The notes under the pieces were generated by a model, which searched no databases, was not told the DNA's origin, and saw nothing but the letters and a program-made list of their open reading frames with translations. Positions 1-9,884 of a stretch of DNA of 64,000 bases are shown piece by piece (position 1 is the first letter of the stretch; every line of letters starts with the position of its first letter). Position numbers and translations under genes: made by a program. Origin of the DNA: Pythium myriotylum (lineage: Eukaryota > Oomycota > Peronosporomycetes > Pythiales > Pythiaceae); the NCBI GenBank assembly GCA_023091665.1, contig JALJCQ010000001.1, forward strand, positions 868,001 through 932,000. Reading direction: 5' to 3'.

Positions 1-483
1 ACGATCTGCGTCTATAATCAGGCGGTTTTAGCTACATATCATGTCTCGCGGGTCGTCGCGTCTCGTATTCCCAACGGCTCCACCACCTGGAGGACGCTTT
101 CGAGCCAAGACGCAATCCATATCGATTTCAAAAGGGGATCCATCTTCGCGAACTTGTCACCAGTCGGCCAATGTTGTGACGGTTTCTTCGATTTTTTAAT
201 CTCGTCTATGCGACATGTCCCCTACCCCGAATGGAATTCTTTTTTCGCATGGTTGACCTTTCGTGACCGAAAGATCGAATTGAGAGTGATGGTCGTGCAG
301 GTTGGTCGCTCGCCATCATTGATCATCGCAACCTCCGAGCCATTCTCCAATTTGCCTTCTTCAAGGCAAGTCCCCTCCCTTCTTCGTCCTCCTCCGCGTC
401 GTCTCTCCCCACCAAGCTGCCGGCTTCGTCCCTCGTATCTCTCGCTCTCGCTCTCTCTCTCTTCCTCGCTTGATCCCGCCGCC
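1..483. promoter_or_regulatory. Upstream region and 5' leader of P-type ATPase 1
   Basis: No gene is visible here. An open frame runs upstream of the ATPase start but has no ATG and poor composition, so I treat it as leader. The last 100 bases are strongly pyrimidine-rich (repeated ctctcg and ctctct), ending in a good start context, GCCGCCATGC. Confidence 0.5.
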
Positions 484-3400
484 ATGCCTCGCCTCGACGA
501 CGACGCCGGTGCGTGGGACGCCATGAACCACACGTCTTTCCAGTCGCACCCGTCCTTCCAGTCCCACTCGTCGTTCCACTCGTTTGTGTCGCCGCGCGCG
601 ACGAGCTCGAACCGCTTTGTGAGCGGGCTCGACAACCACGCCGAAGATCCCTACGAGCCCAACCATGGGCCCGACCACCGCGACCGTTTCCTGAGCGACA
701 CGGAGCGCCTGCTGGTCGAGCACCGTCTCGAAGCCACGGCCTCGTTCGCGAGCGTCAACGCCATGGACAAGAAGCGATGGGAAGCCCAGCCACTTGAAGT
801 CATTGTCAAGGAACTCTCGTCCAACCTCGACCGCGGCCTCGCGGCCATCCAAAGCGAGAAGCGCCTCTCAGCCGTCGGCATGAACGTGCTCGATGAAGAG
901 CCACGCGCGCCGCTCTACATCCTCTTCTTGCTCCAGTTCTACAACATGATCATCTTCCTCCTATTTATCGCAGCCATCGCGTCCTTCGCGCTCGAGAAGT
1001 ACGTCGAAGCCACGGCCGTCCTCATCATCGTGCTCTTCAACTCTTCCATTGCCACTTGGCAAGAACACAACGCTGGCAACGCGCTTGACGCGCTTGCGCA
1101 GATGGCCAGCCCGCAGTGCGTCGTCATCCGCGATGGCGAGCAGCAGGTCATCGACAGCAAGATGCTCGTCCCTGGTGACATTGTCGTCCTCACTACAGGC
1201 GACGTCGTCCCGGCGGATATCCGTCTTATCGCCAGTGCTGACCTCAAGGTCAACGAGATGCTGCTCACGGGCGAATCCGAGGATGTTGCTAAGAAGTACA
1301 ATGCCAACGTCGCAGGGGCCAAGAAACTCACTGCCGACAACATGGTCTTCTCATCGACTACTGTCACTGCTGGCAACGCCCGTGGCATCGTTGTGGAAAC
1401 AGGCATGAAGACTCGCGTCGGGTCGATCGCCGCATTGCTGAAGTCCAGCGGTTCGAATAAGAACGGTGATAAGAAGAAGTCTTTGAACCCTTTTGCTGAG
1501 TGCCTTGAGAAGTACCAGCCAAAGCAGACCCCGTTGCAGCTTGCACTTGAGAGGCTCGGCTTCATCATCGGCGCAATCGCACTTTTCGTAAGTGTTGCGG
1601 TATTTGTTGTTGGAGTTGCGCGCGGCAGCAAGGACGCCAAGAACCCTGACCGTTCAGTGTGGTTGTCGATGATCATGGTCGCCGTCTCGATTGCTGTCAG
1701 CGCCGTTCCCGAAGGTCTCCCCATGGTGGTCACGATTTGTCTCTCCGTTGGCACAGCTGCCATGGTCAAGAAGAACGTGCTGGTGCGCAAGATCAACGCC
1801 GTCGAGACGTTGGGTGCCGCGTCTGTCATCTGCACAGACAAGACCGGCACGCTCACAGAAGGCCGCATGACTGCCATCAAGATGTGGGGTGACTTCAAGA
1901 CGTACAACATCACTGGCAAGGGATTCTCACCGGAGGGTGGCATCTTCTACAACGGCGTCAACCAAGCCACACCTGGCTCGTCGAATGTTCAAGTCCGAGC
2001 GACGCTCTTGTCTTGTGTTCTCTGTAGCAACACGCACCTCAAGCAACAGGAAGTTGACAGTGTGATGACGTGGGTGCCCTTCGGCAACTCATCTGAGGCG
2101 CCATTGGTCGTTGCCGCTGCAAAGGCTGCTATTTGGGAAGATGCGGCGGCTCGTGAGTATGAGCGAGTCGTTGAGGTTCCGTTCAGTTCTGAACGCAAGA
2201 TGATGATCACGGTGAACAAGGTGCCTCTCGGTGGTATGTTTGATGGACTCAGCCTCGGCGACAAGATCCAATATGTCGCAAATGTCAAGGGTGCACCGAA
2301 CTACATCCTCAACAACTGCACGCGTTTCTGCCAGACGGACGGCACGTTCGTGACCCTCACAGACGAACACCGCCAGCAGATCATGCAGACAGTGGACGAT
2401 CTCTCCTCGCAAGCTCTTCGTGTTCTTGCTGTCGCCATCCGCCCGCTACCTCAGCTGCCCTTCGGACCAGACTGTGATGATATCGACGAGAAGTTCGCCG
2501 CCCTCTCGCAACCGTTGGTTCTCATGGGGCTCATGGCATCCATCGATCCTGAACGCGATGGTGTCAAGGCGGCAATCCAGACTGCTCGCCGTGCGTCAAT
2601 CCGAACGGTGATGATCACTGGCGACTACCTCAAGACGGCTGTCGCAATTGCCAAGAACATTGAGCTTCTGGAGGTGGGTGCTAACGAAGAACTCGAGGCC
2701 ACAGACTGCACAAGCCTCCGTCCCAAGGGTGACATCTATCTTCCGGACCATGAGATTGACGAAATCACTTCGCGTACAAGTGTCTTCGCCCGCGCCAAGC
2801 CAGAAGACAAGATCGAGATCGTGAAGTCGTTGCAGCGCCAGGGTCTTGTCGCTGCTATGACAGGTGATGGCGTGAACGACGCTCCGGCTTTGAAGGAAGC
2901 CGACGTGGGTGTTGCGATGGGCTTGTCCGGCACTGAAGTCGCCAAGGGTGCTTCCGATTTGGTCTTGTTGGATGACAACTTCGTTGGTATCGTTGCCGCT
3001 GTTGAGCGTGGTCGCGTCATCTACGCCAACATCCAAAAGTTCGTCACGTTCCTCCTCTCGACCAATGTGGCCGAAATCGTCATCTTGTTCGCCGCTGTCG
3101 CCATCGGGATGCCGCTGCCGCTCGAGCCACTTCAGATTCTCATGTTGAACCTGTTCACTGATGGTATGCCTGGTGCATCGTTGAGCATGGAGCGCGGGGA
3201 ACCTACTGTCATGGATGATGATGAACCTCGACGCAAGAAGGCTCCTTTGCTCACACGCCGTTTGTGGCAACTGATTGCCCTGAACGCTATCTTCATTGGA
3301 GTGGGAACAATGACTGTCACGGTGCTCGGCTTCTACTGGAACTTCGGCACTGTTCTCCTCGACAACATCCTTGCTGCTGGTGCCGGGCCTACCGGACCCG

Positions 3401-3978
3401 ACGGAAACGACTACATCGGCGTCACGTGCAATCGTTGGGAGGGTCCAGGAAATGGCTGGCGCACGTACGGCAACTGCGCTGCTCGCTACTCGAATGGAAC
3501 ATCCGTTTTCCCCGGGCTCGAGAACATGACAGAGTACTCGGACGAGAGCGTGTACTGCCGTGGAGGCGACTATGAGTGCATGTGGGAAGGAGTCGCCCGC
3601 ACGCAAACCATGACTTTCCTCTCGCTTTGCTTCACCGAGTTCTTCCGCGCGTTCACGATCCGAAGCTTCACGTTGTCAATGTTCGTTGGCATTTTCTCGA
3701 ACAAGCACCTCGTTGGCGCTGTGTCACTCTCGCTCTTGCTCACGCTTTTCATCACCAACACCCCGGTCATCAAGGACGACATCTTTGGCTTTACCTCGAT
3801 CACTGGTTTCCAGTGGTTCATCTCATTCCTGAGCGCAGTGAACTCAACCTTCTGGAGCGAATTCACCAAATGGGTCATCCGCCGCCAAGACAATCACCGA
3901 GCACGCTGGCAGAAGATTGATGACCTTTTGGCGGAAGTTCGCCATGTTCGAATCAAGCTTGACGCTCAAGGCAAGTAA
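484..3978 (+). CDS. P-type cation-transporting ATPase (type II), copy 1
   Basis: An 1164-aa membrane pump that would couple ATP hydrolysis to cation transport through a phospho-aspartate intermediate. The TGES actuator motif lies near residue 262. A PEGLP motif in the fourth membrane helix is typical of type II pumps. The phosphorylation motif DKTGT has its Asp at residue 452, and the hinge motif TGDGVNDAP is near residue 793. The C-terminal half has several further hydrophobic helices and a Cys-containing, N-glycosylation-site-rich loop of about 90 residues between them. The ATG at 484 was chosen because upstream codons in frame include no ATG. The PEGLP/VETLG pattern fits Ca2+/Na+ type IIA-IID pumps, but the ion cannot be assigned. 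A tandem paralogue follows in the same orientation. Confidence 0.93.
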   Translation: MPRLDDDAGAWDAMNHTSFQSHPSFQSHSSFHSFVSPRATSSNRFVSGLDNHAEDPYEPNHGPDHRDRFLSDTERLLVEHRLEATASFASVNAMDKKRWEAQPLEVIVKELSSNLDRGLAAIQSEKRLSAVGMNVLDEEPRAPLYILFLLQFYNMIIFLLFIAAIASFALEKYVEATAVLIIVLFNSSIATWQEHNAGNALDALAQMASPQCVVIRDGEQQVIDSKMLVPGDIVVLTTGDVVPADIRLIASADLKVNEMLLTGESEDVAKKYNANVAGAKKLTADNMVFSSTTVTAGNARGIVVETGMKTRVGSIAALLKSSGSNKNGDKKKSLNPFAECLEKYQPKQTPLQLALERLGFIIGAIALFVSVAVFVVGVARGSKDAKNPDRSVWLSMIMVAVSIAVSAVPEGLPMVVTICLSVGTAAMVKKNVLVRKINAVETLGAASVICTDKTGTLTEGRMTAIKMWGDFKTYNITGKGFSPEGGIFYNGVNQATPGSSNVQVRATLLSCVLCSNTHLKQQEVDSVMTWVPFGNSSEAPLVVAAAKAAIWEDAAAREYERVVEVPFSSERKMMITVNKVPLGGMFDGLSLGDKIQYVANVKGAPNYILNNCTRFCQTDGTFVTLTDEHRQQIMQTVDDLSSQALRVLAVAIRPLPQLPFGPDCDDIDEKFAALSQPLVLMGLMASIDPERDGVKAAIQTARRASIRTVMITGDYLKTAVAIAKNIELLEVGANEELEATDCTSLRPKGDIYLPDHEIDEITSRTSVFARAKPEDKIEIVKSLQRQGLVAAMTGDGVNDAPALKEADVGVAMGLSGTEVAKGASDLVLLDDNFVGIVAAVERGRVIYANIQKFVTFLLSTNVAEIVILFAAVAIGMPLPLEPLQILMLNLFTDGMPGASLSMERGEPTVMDDDEPRRKKAPLLTRRLWQLIALNAIFIGVGTMTVTVLGFYWNFGTVLLDNILAAGAGPTGPDGNDYIGVTCNRWEGPGNGWRTYGNCAARYSNGTSVFPGLENMTEYSDESVYCRGGDYECMWEGVARTQTMTFLSLCFTEFFRAFTIRSFTLSMFVGIFSNKHLVGAVSLSLLLTLFITNTPVIKDDIFGFTSITGFQWFISFLSAVNSTFWSEFTKWVIRRQDNHRARWQKIDDLLAEVRHVRIKLDAQGK
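1664..2126 (+). repeat. Near-identical tract shared with the second ATPase (tract 1, copy A)
   Basis: These 463 bases match 5989-6451 in the paralogue with a single difference (position 2059), whereas the sequence on both sides differs at many third codon positions. This is expected from gene conversion. Shorter identical tracts lie at 2794-2894 (matching 7119-7219) and 3010-3173 (matching 7335-7498, one difference). The tracts cover the phosphorylation site, the hinge and the M5-M6 region. Confidence 0.85.
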
Positions 3979-4793
3979 GCACGCTCTACGTCATCATTCC
4001 CGTAATACAGTCTCTTGTTTGGTACTTCGTATGTAATGCTGCGTCCTCGTTGTTTCACAATCTTGCCCTATAGGCGGTGTTTCCCACTTCTTGATGGCGT
4101 GTTGTCTGAGCAAAGCCAAACATCTCGATGAGGATCTTGACAATGTGTGAGGGAGAGTAGGCTTTCTCACGTGGAAGAAGATAGACTGACGAGCAGGTGG
4201 TGCACGTTGCCTCCACCTACCTCTAATTACGTTGAAGTTGCACCCAGAAGCACAGCATCTCGATATGCGATAAACCTGATGCCATCGATGTCGCATGCCG
4301 AAGGACCAACTTTGCGCATGAAAAGTAATGCTTATTCGGCGTTGTCTCCTCTGCATGTGAACCTCAGTCTGCTGGAGAGAACCAGGTTGAAATATCTGCA
4401 ATCAATTGTTGCAACACGGAGTGCAACCCCACCCGTGGGGATACTCACCATGAGCTCTGTTTCTCATCCCCCATCGATACCTGACGTCGATCATGGCGCA
4501 ATTCTGTCGCCTTCTGAATCATCCTATCACTCGTTGAGTTTAAGCAATGTTCGCTGTCTCCCTATTGCATTTCCACATCGCAGTCGGTTCGGCGCCCGTT
4601 CTTGTTCCCTCGATTAAAATGTGTACTTGGGACACGGCAACTCCTCCCACGTGGAGCTCCAACCGCCGAGACTTTTTCTAGTCTGACCTCATTCTTTGAT
4701 CTTCTCAGTCAAAGGCAAGAAGACGGAGACAACGGTCGACATCGATATTCCCAAAGCTCCCACCACCGCCCCACCTACTGGAGTCATCTGGCG
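3979..4793. other. Intergenic region between tandem ATPase genes
   Basis: No convincing gene. It holds the 3' end of copy 1 and the promoter and leader of copy 2. Open frames here lack recognisable domains. Confidence 0.5.
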
Positions 4794-7700
4794 ATGAATC
4801 GACGCGATCCCGAAGGTGCAGTATCGATGCCCCAAGTCAAACCTGACGTTGCAACTGCCTGGGATCACGAAACTGGACACGACCACCATCAAGCTGCCTT
4901 CCAGTCCTTCACATCGCCACGCGCGAGAAGCGACGAAAAGGTGAAGCCCTTCGTTGATAAAATCGGGAGCACGGACAGCCGCTCCGACGAAGTCTCCGAG
5001 CACCGGGAGCGCTTTCTCAGCGACACGGAGCGCTTGCTCGCCGAACGCCCTCTCGAAGCGAAGGAGTCATTGGCTAGTCTTGCTGCTTCAGACAAGAGCC
5101 GCTGGGACTTGGAATCGATCGATACCATTACCAAAACACTCTCCACAAGCCTTCATCAAGGCCTCACGAGCACCGCAAGTGACCAGCGACTGGAGAAGTT
5201 TGGTTTGAACGTCCTTGATGAAGAACCTCGTGCACCACTCCACATCCTCTTCTTGCTTCAGTTCTACAACATGATCATCTTCTTGCTGTTCATCGCTGCT
5301 GTCGCCTCGTATGCGCTGGAAAAATATGTTGAAGCAACTGCAATCCTGATCATCGTCATCCTAAACGCTACTATAGCAACTTGGCAGGAGCATAGCGCAG
5401 GAAACGCTCTAGACGCCCTAGCCCAGATGGCCAGTCCCCAGTGCGTCGTTGTCCGTGACGGCGAGCAGCAAGTCCTCGACAGCAAGTTTCTTGTGCCTGG
5501 CGACATCGTAGTGTTGAACACGGGAGACGTCGTTCCTGCTGACGTCCGACTCTTCGTCAGTGCGGACCTGAAGGTTAATGAGATGCTGCTCACTGGCGAG
5601 TCCGAGGATGTTGCTAAGCGCTACAACGCTAACGTAGCAGGTTCAAAGAAACTTACCGCAGACAACATGGCCTTCTCTTCGACAACCGTCACTGCCGGAA
5701 ATGCTCAAGCGATCGTTGTCGAGACTGGGATGCGAACCCGTGTTGGCTCAATCGCTGTTCTCTTGAAGTCAGCGGGATCGGATGATGAAAAAAGGAAGAA
5801 GGGGTCCCTGAACCCGTTTGCCAAGTGCGTGGAGAAGTATCAACCAAAACTCACACCGCTGCAAGTCGGGTTGCACAAGTTGGGTTTCTTGATTGGAGTC
5901 TTCGCACTGATAGTGAGCGTGGTCGTGTTTGTTGTTGGTTTCCTTCGCGACACACGAAACCCAAAAACACCGGATCGTCCTGTTTGGCTGTCGATGATCA
6001 TGGTCGCCGTCTCGATTGCTGTCAGCGCCGTTCCCGAAGGTCTCCCCATGGTGGTCACGATTTGTCTCTCCGTTGGCACAGCTGCCATGGTCAAGAAGAA
6101 CGTGCTGGTGCGCAAGATCAACGCCGTCGAGACGTTGGGTGCCGCGTCTGTCATCTGCACAGACAAGACCGGCACGCTCACAGAAGGCCGCATGACTGCC
6201 ATCAAGATGTGGGGTGACTTCAAGACGTACAACATCACTGGCAAGGGATTCTCACCGGAGGGTGGCATCTTCTACAACGGCGTCAACCAAGCCACACCTG
6301 GCTCGTCGAATGTTCAAGTCCGAGCGACGCTCTTGTCTTGTGTTCTCTGTAGCAACACGCACCTCAAGCAACAGGAAGTTGACGGTGTGATGACGTGGGT
6401 GCCCTTCGGCAACTCATCTGAGGCGCCATTGGTCGTTGCCGCTGCAAAGGCCGCTATTTGGGAAGATGCAGCGACTAGAGAGTACGAGCGTGTGGCTGAA
6501 GTTCCGTTTAGCTCTTCGCGCAAGATGATGATTACTGTTAACAAGGTGCCGCTATCAGGAAAGTTCGACTCACTTGATCTTGGTGAGAAGACGAAGTTCG
6601 TCGTCAACGTGAAGGGTGCACCAAACTATATCCTTAACAACTGCATGCATTTCTGCCGGACGGACGGCACGTTCGTGAATCTCACAGACGAACATCGCCA
6701 ACAGATCATGCAGACAGTGGATGATCTCTCCTCGCAAGCTCTTCGGGTGCTTGCTGTGGCAGTCCGACCTCTGGCTGATCTCCCTTATGCATTTGACTGT
6801 GACGAAGTCGACGAGAAGTTCGCCGCTCTTTCTCAACCACTCGTGCTCTTGGGATTGGTGGCGTCGATCGATCCCGAGCGTGATGGAGTTAAGAATGCAA
6901 TCCAGACCACGCGACGTGCGTCCATCCGCACGGTGATGATCACAGGCGACTATCTGAAGACGGCCATCGCGATTGCAAAAAACATCGATCTTCTCGAAGT
7001 CGGCGCTAACGTAAACGAAGAGGCGACTGATTGCACGAGCCTCCGACCGAAAGGAGATATATACCTTAATGATCATGAGATTGATGAAATCACCTCGAGG
7101 ACAACTGTGTTTGCTCGGGCCAAGCCAGAAGACAAGATCGAGATCGTGAAGTCGTTGCAGCGCCAGGGTCTTGTCGCTGCTATGACAGGTGATGGCGTGA
7201 ACGACGCTCCGGCTTTGAAAGAAGCTGATATTGGAGTTGCGATGGGCGTATCCGGCACTGAAGTCGCCAAGGGTGCTTCCGACATGGTGCTACTAGACGA
7301 TAACTTCGTCAGTATAGTGTCAGCCGTTGAGCGAGGTCGCGTCATCTACGCCAACATCCAAAAGTTCGTCACGTTCCTCCTCTCGACCAATGTGGCCGAA
7401 ATCGTCATCTTGTTCGCCGCTGTCGCCATCGGGATGCCGCTGCCACTCGAGCCACTTCAGATTCTCATGTTGAACCTGTTCACTGATGGTATGCCTGGCG
7501 CTGCGTTGAGCATGGAACGTGGCGATCCCACGATCATGAATGATTCCCCACGCCAAAAGAAACAGCCTCTACTTCCCGGGCGGCTATGGAAACTGGTGAT
7601 CCTCAATGCTTTGTACATCGCCGTTGGCACCATGGTTGTCACAGTCCTGGGCTTCTACTGGAACTTCGGCACTGTCTTCCTTAAGGATATTCTCGCGGCG

Positions 7701-8300
7701 GGCGCTGGGCCAACGGGGCCTGGCGGGGATGATTACTCGGGAGTGACGTGTGATCGGTGGGAAGGCCCTGGTAATGGCTGGCGCACTTATGGCAACTGCG
7801 CCGCTCTTTACTCGAATGGCACTCCAGTCTTCCCTGGTCTGGTAAATGAGGCCGAGTACTCTGACGAGACCATGTACTGCCGCGGCGGCGACTACGAGTG
7901 CATGTGGGACGGCGTGGCGCGAGCCCAGACGCTCACGTTCTTGTCACTCACCTTCACCGAGTTCTTCCGTGCGTTCACGATCCGCAGCTTCACGGTCTCC
8001 ATGTTCGTCGGCATGTTCTCCAACAAGCACCTCGTTGCAGCGGTCGTGCTTTCCCTGCTGCTCACGCTATTCATCACCAGCGTGCCCGTGGTCATGGACG
8101 ACGTCTTCGGCTTCGCATACATCCCGGCGTTCCACTGGTTCGTCGCGTTCCTGAGCGCGCTCAACGCGACAGTCTGGAGCGAATTCACGAAGCTTATCGT
8201 GCGCTGGAAGGACGCTCGCAAGGCGCGCTGGCAGAAGATCGACGACCTGCTCGCCGACGTCCGTCATGTCCGCGTCAAACTCGACAACTTGCAGCCGTGA
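4794..8300 (+). CDS. P-type cation-transporting ATPase (type II), copy 2
   Basis: An 1168-aa paralogue of the preceding pump, tandem and in the same orientation. It has the same layout: cytosolic N-terminus ending in the conserved segment VLDEEPRAPL, TGES actuator loop, PEGLP helix, DKTGT with Asp457, TGDGVNDAP hinge, and a Cys-containing extracellular-type loop before the last helices. The first in-frame ATG is 4794, and a second ATG at 4827 matches the start of copy 1 better, so the start is uncertain by 11 residues. The N-terminal 100 residues are the most divergent part. Three internal tracts are almost identical to copy 1 at the DNA level. Confidence 0.92.
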   Translation: MNRRDPEGAVSMPQVKPDVATAWDHETGHDHHQAAFQSFTSPRARSDEKVKPFVDKIGSTDSRSDEVSEHRERFLSDTERLLAERPLEAKESLASLAASDKSRWDLESIDTITKTLSTSLHQGLTSTASDQRLEKFGLNVLDEEPRAPLHILFLLQFYNMIIFLLFIAAVASYALEKYVEATAILIIVILNATIATWQEHSAGNALDALAQMASPQCVVVRDGEQQVLDSKFLVPGDIVVLNTGDVVPADVRLFVSADLKVNEMLLTGESEDVAKRYNANVAGSKKLTADNMAFSSTTVTAGNAQAIVVETGMRTRVGSIAVLLKSAGSDDEKRKKGSLNPFAKCVEKYQPKLTPLQVGLHKLGFLIGVFALIVSVVVFVVGFLRDTRNPKTPDRPVWLSMIMVAVSIAVSAVPEGLPMVVTICLSVGTAAMVKKNVLVRKINAVETLGAASVICTDKTGTLTEGRMTAIKMWGDFKTYNITGKGFSPEGGIFYNGVNQATPGSSNVQVRATLLSCVLCSNTHLKQQEVDGVMTWVPFGNSSEAPLVVAAAKAAIWEDAATREYERVAEVPFSSSRKMMITVNKVPLSGKFDSLDLGEKTKFVVNVKGAPNYILNNCMHFCRTDGTFVNLTDEHRQQIMQTVDDLSSQALRVLAVAVRPLADLPYAFDCDEVDEKFAALSQPLVLLGLVASIDPERDGVKNAIQTTRRASIRTVMITGDYLKTAIAIAKNIDLLEVGANVNEEATDCTSLRPKGDIYLNDHEIDEITSRTTVFARAKPEDKIEIVKSLQRQGLVAAMTGDGVNDAPALKEADIGVAMGVSGTEVAKGASDMVLLDDNFVSIVSAVERGRVIYANIQKFVTFLLSTNVAEIVILFAAVAIGMPLPLEPLQILMLNLFTDGMPGAALSMERGDPTIMNDSPRQKKQPLLPGRLWKLVILNALYIAVGTMVVTVLGFYWNFGTVFLKDILAAGAGPTGPGGDDYSGVTCDRWEGPGNGWRTYGNCAALYSNGTPVFPGLVNEAEYSDETMYCRGGDYECMWDGVARAQTLTFLSLTFTEFFRAFTIRSFTVSMFVGMFSNKHLVAAVVLSLLLTLFITSVPVVMDDVFGFAYIPAFHWFVAFLSALNATVWSEFTKLIVRWKDARKARWQKIDDLLADVRHVRVKLDNLQP
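5989..6451 (+). repeat. Near-identical tract shared with the first ATPase (tract 1, copy B)
   Basis: Partner of 1664-2126, with one difference in 463 bases. Identity stops sharply at both ends, while the reading frame and protein similarity continue. Confidence 0.85.
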
Positions 8301-8642
8301 GGCCGTCAGAGCGCCAAATCGCTCCGGAAGCACACCATTCGACGCCTCTTGATCTGTTCTTTCACGTTTTCATGTCCCCAGCGTCCGCTCGCCTGCGCGG
8401 CGCGCGCGATCCACGGCGGTTGCCTCTGCGCTCCATTCCCGCCACTTTCATCCTGTTTCGAAAAAACTAAAAATCCAGATTTCCTCACATTTCCCTCTAA
8501 AACCTTGCTTTCTCAAATATTTCGAAAAGTCACACTAACGAGGTAATGTTACTAAAAGTTACGGTCGCCGGAAGGTCGTCGCAATTCTCGACCACTCACC
8601 GAAGGAATCTCCATCACACGCGAGCAGCTCCGTCGGGACGCC

Positions 8643-9157
8643 ATGATGATGAACCAGCTGCGCCGCTTGATGGGCTCGACGCGCCTCAGCGGCGGCAACG
8701 CCAGCGCGCTGCCGCGCCGCGGCATCGAGGAGTTCTTCCCGGTGCAGGGCTTCGTGGGCGAGGGCGCCAAGCCCGACAGTCTCACCAAGGTCCCGGGCAC
8801 GGTCGGCCAGCGCAAGGTCGTGACCGGCGGCGAGTGGAAGGCCTGGATGCTGCGCCAGAAGAGCACGGACGACCTGCACAAGCTCTGGTATGTGCTGCTC
8901 AAGGAGCGCAACGCGCTGCTCACCGAGCGCGCGCACTGCCGCGCCAAGAACGTCACCATGCCCAACCCGGAGCGACGAAAGAAGGTGCGTTTGGACCGGA
9001 TTGGAATTGAATTCGCTTTGGTTGCAGGTACTGATCGTGGCTTGAATGACTGTGCTCGATGTTATAGGTCCAGAAGTCGATGGCGCGTATTAAGCTGATC
9101 CTCCACGAGCGTAGCCAGATCTACCAGGCGAACAAGGCTACCGAGACGACGGCTTAG
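8643..9157 (+). CDS. MRPL47: Mitochondrial large-subunit ribosomal protein L47 (uL29m), two exons
   Basis: Exons 8643-8984 and 9068-9157 are joined across an 83-bp GT-AG intron and give 143 aa. The protein has the uL29m signature: a short basic leader, RGIEEFFP, a GGEWKAWMLRQKS segment, then DLHKLWYVLLKERNALLTE, followed in exon 2 by a helical tail with RIKLILHERSQIY. It would be a structural protein of the mitoribosome large subunit near the exit tunnel. ATG 8643 is the first in frame after a stop at 8553; three ATG codons occur in a row. Without splicing, the frame runs into the intron and loses the conserved tail. Confidence 0.88.
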
Positions 9158-9884
9158 TAGGTGTTGAGCGACAGCACGTTAGAAAAAAAATCATACAGAA
9201 GCAAAACCCACAAGGCGTGCGAGAATGGCTTAGCATTGTCGTGGCTTTCGAGAGCGTCAACTGCGACGTTAGCCAAGTTCCTACGTCATCGTTAGGACGA
9301 ACAGTTCACCAAGGCGGCTGACCTCGCCTGTCCGAGCATGCACAACTACAGCTGCGACGAGCCACTATGTTCGTGTCCGGATCGTAGAGACCTCCCACCC
9401 CGATGTCCGAGATGCTTCATATTGTCCAGAACGACCGGTTTAGAGTGCACTGTTCAGGTCCTGCAGTTGCAGCATCCATCCACTCCTTTCACTAATAGCT
9501 AGTACCCATAGTCCAGCTCCAGCGCACGTCCTAATCTGGCGCCGCGGTCGTGACGGCCCTCGCCACAATGCTCCGAGAGATTCTGGAGGCCATCTCACAG
9601 GTCCTACTGATATTTCGCAATTCCTCAAAACGAAATTCGTGCTCTCCCGAAATATCCCCCAAAAATCGCATTTTGGAGTTCCCCTGAGTCTGAGTCACTT
9701 CGTGATTGAGGAAGAGGAAGAGCGAAGATAGCCGACTCTCGCGCGCGTCTCGGTCTCGCTCTCTCCCTCTCTCGGAGCTAAATCCATCGCGTCCGATCCG
9801 CGGCGTAAGACGAGACGAGGATCAGGTCTCAGTGTACTCGTTGCCTCGGCATCCGCGACGCAAAGAGAGAGCGAGCGAGAGAGG
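9158..9884. other. Intergenic region
   Basis: No gene found. The 3' half before 9885 is rich in ctctcg/gagcgag runs of the kind seen before other starts in this block, and is probably the promoter and leader of the next gene. Confidence 0.4.

Noticed and set aside
154..483. N-terminal extension of the first P-type ATPase
   Set aside because: The frame is open but contains no ATG and has low-complexity Ser/Pro text from a pyrimidine-rich leader; the family start fits the ATG at 484.
939..1943. Long minus-strand open frame opposite the first ATPase (repeated in part opposite the second)
   Set aside because: It mirrors codon structure of the plus-strand pump, has no domain of its own, and recurs only where the pumps are identical.
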